A DNA stretch of 64,000 bases. Source: Gordonia sp. KTR9. GTDB taxonomy: Bacteria; Actinomycetota; Actinomycetes; Mycobacteriales; Mycobacteriaceae. Below the pieces are notes generated by a model. That model was not told the DNA's origin. It did no database searches and saw nothing but the letters and a program-made list of their open reading frames with translations. The stretch covers positions 4,712,001 to 4,776,000 of the forward strand of contig NC_018581.1 in the NCBI RefSeq assembly GCF_000143885.2, written 5' to 3'. This document shows positions 44,213-54,821 of the stretch, piece after piece; the first letter of the stretch is position 1, and the number at the start of each line of letters is the position of its first letter. The translations under genes were made by a program, and so were the position numbers.

Positions 44213-44845
44213 GTGACGATCTACCACTCCTACGAACCGTCGCAGGGCCATCGGCTGTCGCACGACCCGGTCAACGCGATCGTCGCGCCGCGACCCATCG
44301 GCTGGATCTCCACCGTGACCGCCGACGGGGTGCGCAACCTCGCGCCCTACAGTTTCTTCAACCTGTTCAACTACACCCCGCCGATCGTCGGCTTCGCCAG
44401 CGTCGGTTACAAGGACACCGTCGCCAACGCGCGGGAGTCCGGAGAGTTCGTGTGGAACCTCGCCACCGACGATCTCGGCGAACAGATGAACGCCACCTCG
44501 GCGGCGATCCCTGCCGGTGAGGACGAGTTCGAGGCCGCGGGGCTCACCCCGCTGGCCTCCGACCTCGTGGCCGCGCCGCGGGTTGCCGAGAGCCCGGTCG
44601 GTTTCGAGTGCCGCGTCACCCAGTCATTCCAGTTGCGCACGGCCGCAGACGAACTCGTCGACACCTGGATGGTCCTGGGCGAGGTCGTCAAGATCCACAT
44701 CGCAACCGGCCTGCTGCGCGAGGACCAGACCTTCGACACGGCCGGGGCACGACCCCTCCTGCGAGCCGGCGGGCAGGGCGACTACTTCCTGCCCAGCGAC
44801 GACCATCACCGATTCATGAAGCGACCGAGACCCGCCACGCGCTGA
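44213..44845 (+). CDS. Flavin reductase-like FMN-binding protein
   Basis: 210 residues from GTG 44213. A split-barrel flavoprotein of the DIM6/NTAB group: VNAIVAPRPIGWISTVTADGVRNLAPYSFFNLFNY is the characteristic N-terminal stretch (given here by its landmarks RPIGWIST and NLAPYSFFN), then GEFVWNLAT and HRFMKRP at the end. It probably binds FMN and reduces or transfers flavin to a partner oxygenase. No partner gene is next to it. Confidence 0.85.
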   Translation: MTIYHSYEPSQGHRLSHDPVNAIVAPRPIGWISTVTADGVRNLAPYSFFNLFNYTPPIVGFASVGYKDTVANARESGEFVWNLATDDLGEQMNATSAAIPAGEDEFEAAGLTPLASDLVAAPRVAESPVGFECRVTQSFQLRTAADELVDTWMVLGEVVKIHIATGLLREDQTFDTAGARPLLRAGGQGDYFLPSDDHHRFMKRPRPATR

Positions 44846-44846
44846 C

Positions 44847-44863
44847 CACCCGGTCGACGGGTG
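44847..44863. terminator. Short hairpin between convergent genes
   Basis: CACCCG and CGGGTG form a perfect 6-bp stem with a 5-nt loop, in the 22-bp gap between the flavin reductase and ribokinase stops. Confidence 0.45.
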
Positions 44864-44867
44864 TGCC

Positions 44868-45815
44868 TCACACCGCGCGGCGGATCTCCGCATCGCCCGG
44901 CATCCCGGTCCGGGCGCCGACGGCGCCGACCGACAGCGACGCCGCCGCGACACCCCGCTTCGCCGCCTCGAGGACCGTCGAACCGGCGGCGAGCGACGCC
45001 GCGAACACGCCGTTGAAGGTGTCACCCGCTCCGGTCGTGTCGACGACCTCGTCGACGTGCCCGGCGGGGAGGGTGAGCACGTCGCCGGACGGATTCGCGA
45101 TCAGCACACCCTCGGCACCGAGGGTCACGAGAACGGGTGCACCCGTACGTGAGGCCACCGCCACTGCCCGCTCGGCCGCCGGCACCTCCGGGGCGTCCCG
45201 ACCGTCGTCGATCAACGCGTGCAGGTCACGAAGTTCCGACGAGTTGGGCGTGAACACCGGCGCCGACCCCATGAGGTCGACCATCGACGCCGGCACCGGG
45301 GCAGGATTGACGACGCATCGGAGACCCCGCTCGGCCGCCGTCGTGACGGCCGCGGCGACGGCGTCGGCCGGGATCTCGGTGCTGACGAGCACACACCCGG
45401 CCCAGCCGCCCGCCCGGCGAACCGCAGTACGGACGACGTCAGCGGTCAGCAGGCCATTCGCGCCGGCGCCCACCGCGATCTGGTTCTCTCCGCGAGGGTC
45501 GACGACGATGAGCGCCATACCGGTGGACACATTCTCGAGCGCGGCCACGTCGGTGACGTCGACGCCCTCGTCCCGTAGTTCGTCGAGTGCGCCCGCACCC
45601 ATGTCGTCGGAACCCACTGCGCCGCAGTAACGCACCTCGGCACCCGCACGCGCAGCGGCAACGGCGGCGTTCGCGCCCTTCCCGCCGCCGTGCCGAGTCA
45701 CCGTCGGACCGACGACCGTCTCACCGGGACCCGGCAAGCGGTCGGTCTCCACGACGAGATCGACGTTGACGGCGCCGACGACGAGAAGCCCGGTCGCTCG
45801 ATCGTGGGAAGTCAT
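44868..45815 (-). CDS. rbsK: Ribokinase (PfkB family)
   Basis: 315 residues. VVGAVNVDLVVETDRLPGPGETV and RHGGGKGANAAVAAAR form the N-terminal PfkB signature and TTGAGDTFNGVFAASLA the C-terminal one with the catalytic Asp. It phosphorylates ribose (or a nucleoside-derived sugar) to the 5-phosphate. Unusually it is coupled by a four-base ATGA overlap to a zeta-type toxin kinase and its antitoxin upstream, with no ribose transporter nearby. Confidence 0.87.
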   Translation of the reverse strand: MTSHDRATGLLVVGAVNVDLVVETDRLPGPGETVVGPTVTRHGGGKGANAAVAAARAGAEVRYCGAVGSDDMGAGALDELRDEGVDVTDVAALENVSTGMALIVVDPRGENQIAVGAGANGLLTADVVRTAVRRAGGWAGCVLVSTEIPADAVAAAVTTAAERGLRCVVNPAPVPASMVDLMGSAPVFTPNSSELRDLHALIDDGRDAPEVPAAERAVAVASRTGAPVLVTLGAEGVLIANPSGDVLTLPAGHVDEVVDTTGAGDTFNGVFAASLAAGSTVLEAAKRGVAAASLSVGAVGARTGMPGDAEIRRAV

Positions 45816-46387
45816 CGTGGCTCCGAACGCGTCGGCGCATCCGGCGTCCAGTCCGGCCAGTCGGGCATGCCCGCGACCATACCGTCGACGTACCGCGCGA
45901 CGATGCGCGTGGTCGGTCGCTCGTTGGCGTACACGGTTGCCTGCTCGCTACGGAGGATGGCCGTGCGGACGAGCGGCCACAGGCGCCGGAACCGCTCGCG
46001 GATCTTGACCTCCGGGACCGCGTGCCCACCGCTGTCGACGCGCAACCGGACGCGATGGACCGCGAGATCCTCGGGGATCATCACGACGTGGAGCACCACT
46101 CGGTAGCCGGCGGCGTGCGCACGTTCGATGAGTTCCAGTTTGGATGGATGCGAAAAGACCGTCTCGGCGATGAACGAGGCGCCTGTCCCGATCAGTTTGT
46201 CGCGGGTGGCCGCCGCCAGTCGGGCGGCGTCGTAGGAATGCGCTTCCGCGGCGTCGGGCCACTTCTGCCGGGCGATCAGGTCGGCGTTCACGAAGGGCGT
46301 GTGCAGCAAGGGCTGCAGATGATGCTCGACCAGCGTCGACTTCCCCGCGCCATCACACCCGACGACCAGGTCGAGCCGCGGTGTCAC
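45812..46387 (-). CDS. Zeta-toxin-like P-loop kinase
   Basis: 191 residues from GTG 46387. Walker A GCDGAGKST lies at residues 10-18. VNADLIARQKWP and SFIAETVFSHPSKLELIERA are the substrate-site blocks of the zeta toxin family, which phosphorylates UDP-N-acetylglucosamine in the known cases. It overlaps the antitoxin-like stop by four bases (GTGA) and the ribokinase start by four bases. The small size and the neighbour support a chromosomal toxin; a housekeeping nucleotide kinase role is the alternative. Confidence 0.82.
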   Translation of the reverse strand: MTPRLDLVVGCDGAGKSTLVEHHLQPLLHTPFVNADLIARQKWPDAAEAHSYDAARLAAATRDKLIGTGASFIAETVFSHPSKLELIERAHAAGYRVVLHVVMIPEDLAVHRVRLRVDSGGHAVPEVKIRERFRRLWPLVRTAILRSEQATVYANERPTTRIVARYVDGMVAGMPDWPDWTPDAPTRSEPR

Positions 46388-46767
46388 CGGCCGAGGATGA
46401 CCGTCGTCCCGTCGGGACGGTGTTCGACTAGCCGTCCGTCGTCATCGACGACGACCGAGGAGAACCCGTCCGATGCACGACGAACCACGTGGTCGTCGGT
46501 GGCGAGTCGCGCTTCGAGGTGCGCGTCGATCTCGGCGTCGTAGACGACGGCTTCCTCGGCGGTCAACACCTCTCCCGGCAAGTCGCCCGCCAGCGCGGCC
46601 TCGACCCGCCGACGCGACGCGGTGGTGCGCTGCGAGACGCTGCGGCCGAGACGGGCCCAGTGTTCGAGTTGCTGCCGCGCTGACCGCTGCTCGCGCGCGC
46701 CCTCCCGGGCGGCATCGGTCACCAATGCGGCAGACAGCCGGGTCACCTTGTCCGTACCCGTGCTCAT
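46384..46767 (-). CDS. ParD-like antitoxin
   Basis: 127 residues. The N-terminal half (KVTRLSAALVTDAAREGAREQRSARQQLEHWARLG) is the ribbon-helix-helix-like segment of the ParD-like antitoxin family; I recognise it by RSARQQLEHWAR. The C-terminal half (EVLTAEEAVVYDAEIDAHL) is likely to cover the toxin. ATG 46767 was chosen. It is the first gene of the toxin-antitoxin-ribokinase operon and lies just downstream of a perfect inverted repeat. Confidence 0.8.
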   Translation of the reverse strand: MSTGTDKVTRLSAALVTDAAREGAREQRSARQQLEHWARLGRSVSQRTTASRRRVEAALAGDLPGEVLTAEEAVVYDAEIDAHLEARLATDDHVVRRASDGFSSVVVDDDGRLVEHRPDGTTVILGR

Positions 46768-46786
46768 TGCAGACCTCCCGCGCATG

Positions 46787-46803
46787 TGTAGCAGAGTGCT
46801 ACA
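46787..46803. promoter_or_regulatory. Perfect inverted repeat, probable antitoxin operator
   Basis: TGTAGCA-GAG-TGCTACA has perfect 7-bp arms and lies 19 bp before the antitoxin ATG on the minus strand, the usual place for autoregulation by a toxin-antitoxin complex. Confidence 0.65.
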
Positions 46804-46890
46804 TCGCATCAGCATACGCCGACGAACCCGTCGACGGTCGTTGTCGGACGACCGCCGACGGGCGCCGGTGCTCTCAGCCGGTCTTGCGCG

Positions 46891-47439
46891 TCACCGCGTC
46901 GACGCCGCATCCCGCTTCGGCAACACCCATCCCGGACGCGGGAAGTGGCAGGTGTAGCCGTTCGGGAAGTTGAGCAGGTAGTCCTGGTGCTCGGGCTCGG
47001 CCTCCCAGAACGGGCCCAGCTCCTCGATCGTCGTGACCGCCTTGCCGGGCCACAGTCCCGACGCGTCGACGTCGGCGATGGTGTCCCGGGCGACCCGCTC
47101 CTGCTCCGGTGTCACCGGGAAGATCGCCGAGCGGTAGCTCGTGCCGACATCGTTTCCCTGCCGGTTGCGCGTCGACGGGTCGTGGATCTGGAAGAAGAAC
47201 GCGAGGATATCGCGATACGTCGTCTGCGTCGGGTCGAACACGATCTCCACGGCTTCGGCATGCCCGGGGTGGTTGCGGTAGGTGGCGTGGTCGTTCTGCC
47301 CGCCCGTGTAACCGACCCGGGTGCCCAGAACTCCGGGCTGCTTGCGGATCAGGTCTTCCATGCCCCAGAAGCATCCGCCCGCGAGGACCGCGGTCTCGGT
47401 GCCGGGACGGACGGTGATCTGGCCGGTGTCGGTCGTCAT
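46891..47439 (-). CDS. msrA: Peptide methionine sulfoxide reductase MsrA
   Basis: 182 residues. [10 protein letters not shown] has the catalytic Cys-23, followed by [20 protein letters not shown] and [12 protein letters not shown], all typical. It repairs the S-epimer of methionine sulfoxide. ATG 47439 overlaps the msrB stop by four bases, so the two reductases are made together, covering both epimers. The C-terminus ([13 protein letters not shown]) is slightly longer than minimal MsrA. Confidence 0.92.
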   Translation of the reverse strand: MTTDTGQITVRPGTETAVLAGGCFWGMEDLIRKQPGVLGTRVGYTGGQNDHATYRNHPGHAEAVEIVFDPTQTTYRDILAFFFQIHDPSTRNRQGNDVGTSYRSAIFPVTPEQERVARDTIADVDASGLWPGKAVTTIEELGPFWEAEPEHQDYLLNFPNGYTCHFPRPGWVLPKRDAASTR

Positions 47440-47930
47440 GCGTTCTCCTCGTGAGTGTCGGTGGTGCGGGAATCGGCGCTGTTCGCGCCGGTGAACAGGA
47501 CGGCGTACTCGCCGTACCCCTCGGCCTCGAGCTCGGCGGCCGGGATGAACCGCAGCGAGGCCGAGTTCATGCAGAATCGCTGGCCTCCCGCGTCGCGGGG
47601 CCCGTCGTCGAAGAGGTGTCCCAGGTGGCTGTCGGCTCCCGCGGACCGCACTTCGACACGCCGCATGAACAGGCTCCGATCGACCTTCGTCGCCACGGCG
47701 TCCGGATCGATGGGCCGGGTGAAGCTCGGCCATCCGGTCCCGCTGTCGAACTTGTCGGTCGACGAGAACAGGGGCTGTCCCGACACGACGTCGACGTAGA
47801 TGCCGGGCTCGTGGTTGTCCCAGTACTCGTTGTCGAAGGCGCGCTCGGTGCCGTCACGCTGGGTGACGCGGTACTGGACGTCGGTGAGGCGGCTCAACGC
47901 CGCGGGGGTCTTGCGGTAGGTGTTGCTCAC
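47436..47930 (-). CDS. msrB: Peptide methionine-R-sulfoxide reductase MsrB, zinc-less form
   Basis: 164 residues from GTG 47930. [43 protein letters not shown] and [11 protein letters not shown] (catalytic Cys-120) define MsrB. The CxxC pairs that bind structural zinc in many MsrB proteins are absent: [11 protein letters not shown] stands where CxxC is expected. It reduces the R-epimer of methionine sulfoxide and is coupled to msrA downstream. Confidence 0.9.
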   Translation of the reverse strand: MSNTYRKTPAALSRLTDVQYRVTQRDGTERAFDNEYWDNHEPGIYVDVVSGQPLFSSTDKFDSGTGWPSFTRPIDPDAVATKVDRSLFMRRVEVRSAGADSHLGHLFDDGPRDAGGQRFCMNSASLRFIPAAELEAEGYGEYAVLFTGANSADSRTTDTHEENA

Positions 47931-48071
47931 GTTCTCCTCCTGCCGACGCGCTCCGGCTCCGTCGATCGACGGTGCATCGGAGGCGTCACCGTGCACAACA
48001 CCACGACGCTCGGATTTGGTCCCGTGACCCCTGCATAGGATCGATGCACACGCGAATCTCAGGAAGGGCCC

Positions 48072-48563
48072 ATGACGACCAGCCACGACGACCGCACCGC
48101 TCGATTCACCCACGCCGAGTCCATTCGCATCGACGCCACGCCGCAGCAGGTGTGGGATCTGGTGACCGACATCGGTCGCACCGGCGAGTGGAGCCCGATC
48201 TGCAAGGCGTGCTGGTGGGCGGAACCGGCGACCGGGCCCGAGGTCGGCGCCTACTTCCACGGCCGCAACGAGACCCCCGAGCACGTGTGGGAGACGCGAT
48301 CGCTGGTCCTCGTCGCGGAGGAACCCCGCGAGTTCGCGTGGATGGTGAACGAGAACGCGGTGCGCTGGTCGTACACGATCACACCCGACGGCGACGGGAC
48401 GACGCTGACCGAGTCGTGGGCCGTGCAACCCGGCGGCTTCGAGCTGTTCGCGCAGCGGTACGGCGACGATGCGGACACCCAACTCGAGCAGCGTCGCGAC
48501 GCCGCGCTGTCGGGCATCCCGGTCACCCTCGCCGCGATCAAGGAGATCGCCGAGCGCGGGTGA
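48072..48563 (+). CDS. SRPBCC-family protein
   Basis: 163 residues, START/Bet v1-like fold. [33 protein letters not shown] is the typical opening (landmarks TPQQVWDLV and GEWSP), followed by a hydrophobic-pocket sheet and a C-terminal helix ([16 protein letters not shown]). Such proteins bind lipids or aromatic ligands; this one has no informative neighbour. It ends before a strong hairpin. Confidence 0.8.
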   Translation: MTTSHDDRTARFTHAESIRIDATPQQVWDLVTDIGRTGEWSPICKACWWAEPATGPEVGAYFHGRNETPEHVWETRSLVLVAEEPREFAWMVNENAVRWSYTITPDGDGTTLTESWAVQPGGFELFAQRYGDDADTQLEQRRDAALSGIPVTLAAIKEIAERG

Positions 48564-48574
48564 TGCCCGGTGCG

Positions 48575-48606
48575 TCCTGGGGTGCTCGGGTCCGCGCACC
48601 CCAGGA
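48575..48606. terminator. Strong bidirectional hairpin
   Basis: TCCTGGGGTGC (48575-48585) and GCACCCCAGGA (48596-48606) form a perfect 11-bp stem with a 10-nt loop between the convergent SRPBCC and carboxylase genes. Confidence 0.7.
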
Positions 48607-48615
48607 AGCCGGACG

Positions 48616-51600
48616 CTAGGAGCTGACCACCTCGGAATCCTGCTTCCCCCACGCCGGCGACTTCTCGATGGCGCCGATGATCTGGGGCCGGAGTTCCTCG
48701 GCCTGGATGACCGCATCGACCGAACCGACCTCGACGGCGCGACGGATGCTGTGCACCGAGTCGAACTCCGCGGCGATCTCGCTGATCTTCTCCGCGCGCA
48801 CCGACTGGCGCAGGTCGGCCAGTTCGGCGTTGAGCCGCGAGCGCTCGGGGCCGGTGGCCTGCGCGGTCTCGGCCTCCAGTTCACGCACCCGCGCGTCGGC
48901 GCCGACCCTCTTGGCCACGTCGCCGGCGAAGACCACCGCGGCCGCGGGGGCACCGCCGAGCACCGACGCGAACGAACCGTCGATCGCGAGCACGGTCATG
49001 TTGGGGTTCAACGCCTTCGAGAACACCACGAACGCTCCGCCGTGATACCGCGAGATCACGCAGAACACGATGGGGCCCTCGAAGTTGACGATGGCGCGAC
49101 CGATCTCCGCGCCGTACTCCAGCTGGAGCTTGCGCAGCGACTCCGGCGACCCGTCGAACCCGGAGAGGTTCGCGAGCACCACGAGCGGTCGGTTGCCGCT
49201 CGCCACGTTGATCGCGCGCGCCGCCTTCTTCGACGACTGCGGGAACAGCGTGCCGGCCGTGTAGGTGTCGGGGCCGTCGGTCGGCGTGTAACCGCGGCGC
49301 TGCACCTCGCGTGACTCGATGCCCAACAGGCACACCGGGATTCCGCCCATGTGCAGGTCGCAGACGACCGCGGTCTCCGCGTCGGCCATACCCGCCCAGC
49401 GCTCCAGGACCGGATGATCCTGGTCGGCGACGGCCCGGATGACCGTGCGGATGTCGAACGGCTTCTTGCGGTCCGGGTTGTAGGCCGTCGAGAAGATCTG
49501 CCCGACCGTGGTGAAATCACTGCCCGCCAAGACGTGTGGGTAGTCGGAGATGTCGCGGTCGACGGGGTCGCTCGTGATCGCCCGACGCGGCGTCTGCTCG
49601 CCCGGCGCCACGTACGTGTGATCGTAGTGGGCCATCAGGAGATCGCGGGCGGCGCCGAGGTTCGGCGCCCAGTACTGCGCCTGCCCGTTGGGTCCCATCA
49701 CGCGGTCGTAGCCGCCGATGCCGAAGTTGTCCTCGGCCGACACACCGCCGGAGAAGTCGAGCGACTGCTTGCCGGTGAGCACCATCGCCGATTCCGGTGT
49801 CATCACCAGAACACCCTTGGTGTGCATGAGCATCGTCGCCTCGGCGTTCCAGTACGGCTGTCCGCCGACGTTGATGCCGGCCACGACGATGTTGATCTCG
49901 CCACCCGACTGGGTGAACTCGACGATCCGCTTCAGCGCGCGGGCGATCCAGTCCATGTTCTCCGTACCGGAATCCATGGAGATCCGCGCGCCCGAGGACA
50001 GTGCGTACCACTCGAGCGGGACCTGCATCTGTTCGGCGAGGTCGAGCGCGGCGACCAGCCGACTGCACTCCGGTTCCGCAAGCGCGCCCAGCGATTTCGT
50101 CGGGTCGCCGAGCAGGACCACGCGGGTCACGCCCCGCGGGTACTTCTCGGTGGGCGTGGTGACCACACCGGCGACGATCGCGGCCGAGTTGCGGCCCTTG
50201 GGACGGTCGACCTGCACGAGACGCTGCTCGGCGTCGAGGTCGTACTCGGTGAAATCGCCGAGGATCGCGGCCAGTTCGTACGGGTAGACGGTGTTGCGCT
50301 TCGCCGCGCGCAGGACCTTCTGGCGGTACTCGTCGACCGGTTCGATCGGCTCGTCGGTCGGGTCGAGGACCCGGACGTCGAATCCACCGGTGGGGTTGAC
50401 GGAGAAGTGGACCGAGACCTTGCTGAGCTCGCCGGTGTCGCGGTCACGGCGACGCGCGATGAGCTGGACCTCTTCGAGGCCGACTCCCTGTGTCGTGCCG
50501 CGGATGTGATCGGCGATCAGGTCGAGGATGTCGGCGTCGACGTCGATCGGCGGCCACACGTACATGATGATCCGGTTGGCGCTCGACAGGTTGGTCGAAC
50601 CGCGCTGCGCACGCCGGATCGAGTCGACGCACGACGCGAGCGCGGCTTCGGCGGTCGGCAGCGTGAGCAACCGGCCGTCCTGCTCGCGCAACGCGGTCAG
50701 GTCGCGGACCTGGGCGAAGGCGACGAGCCGGCGGTCCGACGGGTTCTCCCTTGCGACACAACGGAAGAGGTAGACCTCCTCGTCGTCCGACGACGGCAAC
50801 CTGGTGAGGTCGAACTTGCGCAGGCGTTCCATCTGCATGCGCTGCGCGATGTAGGGGTGCAGACCACGGATCAGGCGCTCCTCGGCCATACCGGTCGCCG
50901 ACGGCCGGAACGTGACGTGGTGATGCATTCGCGCGTCGGCGCTGCCGGCGACCGTGATGGTGACCCGATGCACCTGCGGCGGAAGCGAACTGGTGGCGAC
51001 GATGTCGTGCAGCGTCCCGGCGAGGACATCGAAGTCGTCGGGTTGCTGCTCCCACGCGAGATAGATGTCGGCATCGACGGCGGCGGTGTCGCGGGCGAGT
51101 TCGCCGAGTCCACCGATGGTCGCGGGCAGGGCGTCGAAGCCCACCGCGGCCGACGCGACGTTCCCGGCGTCGCGCTCGGCGACGACGAAGGTCGCGCCAC
51201 CGGCCTGGCGGATCCGGATGTCGGCGAGACCCCGGTTGCCGTAGTAACGCCGGGTCAGCACCTCGAGCATGACCGTGTTGTCGGCGTGCCGTTCGATGCG
51301 CTGGCCGAGCAGCCGGACGAGCGGCTCGGTGCTGCGCACCATGTCGTCGATACGGCTCGTGCGGTCGGCGGCATCGGGGTTCTCGTCGAGGTACTTCAGC
51401 TGCTTGCGCACGTTGCTGTAGACGCGTGCGCGGTCGCGCAGCAGGAGCGGCTGGCCGTACCAGGCGTAGATGACACCGCGCGCGAGGTCGGCGACCGCCG
51501 GGAAGCGAACCTGGGTGGCGGCGACGAGGCGGTCGAGGGCGGTGCCCACCGCCTCGCGCAGTTCGTCGCGGGGCGTCGGCTCGTCGAGCCACTCGAGCAG

Positions 51601-54111
51601 CAGCGCGCTGATCATCGAGGCCGAGTCGTTGGGGTTCTGCAGCGCGAGGAAGATGCGGAACACCCCGGCTTCGAGTTCGGGGGTGCGGTCGAGATCGGTG
51701 ACGCCGTAGTGACCGAGCGCGCGGCCCAGCTGGTCGTGGAACGCCGCCGGGAGTCCGTCCCGCTCCACGTCGAGGCTCTGCAGGTAGGTGTGGAAGTTCT
51801 CGCGTGCGCTGTGTACGTGCTCGACGCCGACCTCCTGACTCGATGGCCGGTTCTGGCTCAGTTCGGCGAGGTCGGCGAACACGGTGACCAGTTCGAGCTC
51901 GTCGGCCAGCGGACGGCGGCCGCTGTCGATCGCCGCCCGTCGCACGGAGAGATATTCGTCGAGCAGGCGCGTCCGGTCGTTGGGGTCGACGTCGAAACCG
52001 AGGAGCTGACTACGGAGGTCCTCCTGGCTGCGCGTGGTGCGTTCGGTGGGATCGAGCTGGGGATCCTCCGGCAACTCGAGGTCGATGCTGGTACCCACCT
52101 CTTCGACGACCTCGTCCTCGTCGTCGGCGAGCGGCTCGAGCCGCATCAGGGTGGCCCCGGTCTCGACCTGGGTGCCGACCGACACCGCACATTCCTTGAC
52201 CCGCGAGCGCACCGGTGCGCGCAGCACCGTTTCCATCTTCATGCTCTCCAGGACCAGGATCGGGGCGCCGGCCTCGACCTCGTCACCGGCCTGCAGTGGC
52301 GTGGCGACGACCAGTGCGGGCGCGGGCGACCGCACCACGCCGCCCTCGTCACGGCTGACGCGATGGGTGACGCCGTCGACGTCGACGAGGTGGACGGGCC
52401 CGTGGGTGTCGGTGACCAGGCGGTAGCGGACCCGGTTCACGATGAGCTGCGCGGCGTGGTCGTCGAAGCGCTCGAGGTCGACATCGACGGTGCGGGTCTC
52501 CCCCGGCGCCTCGACGGTGACACGGAACCGGTGTGCCCCGATGGCGGCGACCCGGACGCGGTAGGCGACGCCGCGGAGCTTCAGGTCCAGGGGTCGACCG
52601 CTCTCGTGCTGAACCTGCGGACGACCACCCGAGGCGGTCGACATCAGGCGCTGCCGCTCGACGAGTTCTTCCTCCTCGTAGGCGTCGATCGCCGCGGCGA
52701 CCAGCGCGATCGCGGAGTGCCGGTTGGCGACCAGTCCACCGTCGGCGCGCACGCGGTCGATCCAGCCGGTGTCCGCGCTGCCGTCGATCACCTCGGGCTG
52801 GTCGAGCAGTTCGAGCACGAAACTCTTGTTGGTCGCGCCGCCGGCGATGATCACGCGGGTCTCGCGGATGGCCCGACGCAGTCGGCCGAGCGCCTCGTCG
52901 CGGTCGCGGCCGTAGGCGATGATCTTGGCGATCATCGAGTCGAAGTCTGCGGGGATGGTGTCACCCTCGCTGACGCCGGTGTCGACGCGGATGCCCGGTC
53001 CGGCGGGCAGCTCGAGCAGGTCGATGCGGCCCGGGGCGGGGGCGAAGTCGCGGTCGGGATCCTCGGCGTTGAGGCGGGCCTCGATGGCGTGGCCGCGCTC
53101 GCTCGGCGGCTCGCCTTCGAGGCGCCCACCGGACGCCACGTGCAGCTGCGCACGCACCAGGTCGAAGCCGGTGGTCGCCTCGGTGATCGGGTGCTCCACC
53201 TGCAGACGGGTGTTGACCTCGAGGAACGCCAGCAGGTTCTCGCCCGGGTGGTAGAGGAACTCGACGGTGGCCGCGCCGCGGTAACCGACGGCGATGGCGA
53301 GCCGCTCCGCCGAGGCCTTGAGCTCGGCGACCCGGTCGGCGGGCAGAACCGGCGACGCCGATTCCTCGATGATCTTCTGGTTGCGTCGCTGGACCGAGCA
53401 GTCACGCACGCCCAGCGCCCAGGCGGTGCCCTGACCGTCGGCGATGACCTGGACCTCGACGTGCCGCGCGCCGGTCACGAGCCGTTCCAGGAACACCACA
53501 CCGCTGCCGAAGGCGCGCTCGGCCTCCTCGCGGGTGCGGGTGTAGGCGTCGCGCAGGTCGGCGTCGTTGGTGACCTTGCGGATGCCGCGGCCACCGCCGC
53601 CGGCGGTCGCCTTCAGCATCAACGGGTAACCGATCTGGCCGGCCGCGGCCACCGCCTCGTCCAGGGTGTCCACCCCGCCGCGGCTCCACGCCGCCACGGG
53701 CACGCCGACCTCCTCGGCGATCAGCTTCGCGCCGATCTTGTCGCCGAGTTTGCGCATCGCCTCGGCCGACGGCCCGACGAAGGTGACGCCGATCCGATCG
53801 CACAGTTCGGCGAACAGCGGGTCCTCGGCCACGAATCCCCAGCCGACCCACGCCGCGTCGGCACCGGTCTCCAACAGCGCGTGCTCCAGCACCTTCATGT
53901 TCAGGTACGGGCGCGACGCGGCGGGTCCCAGGTCGTAGGCGACGTCCGCCTCGCGCACGAACGTGGCGTTGCGATCCACGTCGGTGTGCAGTGCGATGAC
54001 CTCGATGGGCTGCCGGGTCTCCTCCGACAGGCCCCGAACGGCGTGGATGAGCCGCATCGCGGCCTCACCTCGGTTCACGATGGCGATACGAGAAAACAAC
54101 ACCGACTCCAT
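48616..54111 (-). CDS. Single-chain multidomain acyl-CoA carboxylase
   Basis: 1831 residues. The N-terminal biotin carboxylase (about 1-460) has [12 protein letters not shown] and the ATP-grasp loop [13 protein letters not shown]. The biotinyl domain has ESMKMETVL with the biotin Lys at 625. A long middle region (about 690-1270) lacks obvious motifs, as in eukaryotic acetyl-CoA carboxylase. The carboxyltransferase N-half begins near 1290 ([17 protein letters not shown] near 1377, [14 protein letters not shown]) and the C-half near 1550-1800 ([28 protein letters not shown]). All three activities of malonyl- or longer acyl-CoA formation are therefore on one chain. NCBI names relatives as fused alpha/decarboxylase subunits. 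Substrate length is not evident. The start at 54111 fits the family. Confidence 0.9.
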   Translation of the reverse strand: MESVLFSRIAIVNRGEAAMRLIHAVRGLSEETRQPIEVIALHTDVDRNATFVREADVAYDLGPAASRPYLNMKVLEHALLETGADAAWVGWGFVAEDPLFAELCDRIGVTFVGPSAEAMRKLGDKIGAKLIAEEVGVPVAAWSRGGVDTLDEAVAAAGQIGYPLMLKATAGGGGRGIRKVTNDADLRDAYTRTREEAERAFGSGVVFLERLVTGARHVEVQVIADGQGTAWALGVRDCSVQRRNQKIIEESASPVLPADRVAELKASAERLAIAVGYRGAATVEFLYHPGENLLAFLEVNTRLQVEHPITEATTGFDLVRAQLHVASGGRLEGEPPSERGHAIEARLNAEDPDRDFAPAPGRIDLLELPAGPGIRVDTGVSEGDTIPADFDSMIAKIIAYGRDRDEALGRLRRAIRETRVIIAGGATNKSFVLELLDQPEVIDGSADTGWIDRVRADGGLVANRHSAIALVAAAIDAYEEEELVERQRLMSTASGGRPQVQHESGRPLDLKLRGVAYRVRVAAIGAHRFRVTVEAPGETRTVDVDLERFDDHAAQLIVNRVRYRLVTDTHGPVHLVDVDGVTHRVSRDEGGVVRSPAPALVVATPLQAGDEVEAGAPILVLESMKMETVLRAPVRSRVKECAVSVGTQVETGATLMRLEPLADDEDEVVEEVGTSIDLELPEDPQLDPTERTTRSQEDLRSQLLGFDVDPNDRTRLLDEYLSVRRAAIDSGRRPLADELELVTVFADLAELSQNRPSSQEVGVEHVHSARENFHTYLQSLDVERDGLPAAFHDQLGRALGHYGVTDLDRTPELEAGVFRIFLALQNPNDSASMISALLLEWLDEPTPRDELREAVGTALDRLVAATQVRFPAVADLARGVIYAWYGQPLLLRDRARVYSNVRKQLKYLDENPDAADRTSRIDDMVRSTEPLVRLLGQRIERHADNTVMLEVLTRRYYGNRGLADIRIRQAGGATFVVAERDAGNVASAAVGFDALPATIGGLGELARDTAAVDADIYLAWEQQPDDFDVLAGTLHDIVATSSLPPQVHRVTITVAGSADARMHHHVTFRPSATGMAEERLIRGLHPYIAQRMQMERLRKFDLTRLPSSDDEEVYLFRCVARENPSDRRLVAFAQVRDLTALREQDGRLLTLPTAEAALASCVDSIRRAQRGSTNLSSANRIIMYVWPPIDVDADILDLIADHIRGTTQGVGLEEVQLIARRRDRDTGELSKVSVHFSVNPTGGFDVRVLDPTDEPIEPVDEYRQKVLRAAKRNTVYPYELAAILGDFTEYDLDAEQRLVQVDRPKGRNSAAIVAGVVTTPTEKYPRGVTRVVLLGDPTKSLGALAEPECSRLVAALDLAEQMQVPLEWYALSSGARISMDSGTENMDWIARALKRIVEFTQSGGEINIVVAGINVGGQPYWNAEATMLMHTKGVLVMTPESAMVLTGKQSLDFSGGVSAEDNFGIGGYDRVMGPNGQAQYWAPNLGAARDLLMAHYDHTYVAPGEQTPRRAITSDPVDRDISDYPHVLAGSDFTTVGQIFSTAYNPDRKKPFDIRTVIRAVADQDHPVLERWAGMADAETAVVCDLHMGGIPVCLLGIESREVQRRGYTPTDGPDTYTAGTLFPQSSKKAARAINVASGNRPLVVLANLSGFDGSPESLRKLQLEYGAEIGRAIVNFEGPIVFCVISRYHGGAFVVFSKALNPNMTVLAIDGSFASVLGGAPAAAVVFAGDVAKRVGADARVRELEAETAQATGPERSRLNAELADLRQSVRAEKISEIAAEFDSVHSIRRAVEVGSVDAVIQAEELRPQIIGAIEKSPAWGKQDSEVVSS

Positions 54112-54310
54112 TCACATCGTCGTCGTGCGGTTGAAGGTCCGCAGGTACGGTACAGCGCGGCGACCCAGCTCAGTGGAGATCCGGGACGCGCGAGGTGGTC
54201 AGACGGTGTGATTCTTACGAGTCAAATCGCTACGCGCGAGTACGGCGCGTCGGAGGGTGATCGAAACCGCGGATTCGGACCCCGGCGGCGGGGTCGCCAC
54301 GCCACATCGG

Positions 54311-54784
54311 TCAGGCGCTCGGCCGGTCCCACATCAGAATCCGTGGTCGTGCGATCTGACGTACTTCGTCGCGCTGGTTGACGGTGTGCTGTGTCAGGCT
54401 CACCCACGCACGTGCCGGTTGCGACGTGGACCTTTTGATCGAATCGATCGTGGCGGTCACACGCAGGACATCGCCGGGACGAGTGGCGCTGGGCCAGGTG
54501 AGCTCGGCTCCGCCCCCCACGATGCCGGTCGCCACCGGAAGGCCACTGGTCACGACCAACGACATGGTGATCGCAGCGACATGCCAGCCGCTGGCCGCGA
54601 GCCCATCGAAGAACGTTCCCGAAGCGCCGTCGGGATCGGTGTGGAAGACCTGTGGGTCATAGCGCCGTGCGAACTCGAGAATCTCCGCGGTGTCGACGGT
54701 ATGGGTGTCGGTGACGAAGGTGGCGCCTTCGGCGATGTCATCGAGCCAGAGCCCGTCCGGAGCGATCGGCCGTGGGCTGTTCAT
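54311..54784 (-). CDS. MaoC-family single-hotdog dehydratase
   Basis: 157 residues. ARRYDPQVFHTDPDGA contains the Asp and His pair of R-specific enoyl-CoA hydratases (D-x4-H), and GGGAELTWPSATRPGDVLRVT is the conserved second block. It would hydrate an enoyl-CoA. ATG 54784 is assumed. It lies 37 nt downstream of the TetR gene on the same strand. The 199 bp between this gene and the carboxylase start hold no recognisable gene. Confidence 0.82.
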   Translation of the reverse strand: MNSPRPIAPDGLWLDDIAEGATFVTDTHTVDTAEILEFARRYDPQVFHTDPDGASGTFFDGLAASGWHVAAITMSLVVTSGLPVATGIVGGGAELTWPSATRPGDVLRVTATIDSIKRSTSQPARAWVSLTQHTVNQRDEVRQIARPRILMWDRPSA

Positions 54785-54821
54785 GAGCTGTTCCTATCCG
54801 TGCAGTCGGTGTGGTCAACGA

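Noticed and set aside
49351..54381. A 1676-codon open frame on the plus strand opposite the large carboxylase
   Set aside because: It is an antisense shadow of a strongly conserved gene; its residue make-up (long runs of D, R, G, V) has no family likeness.
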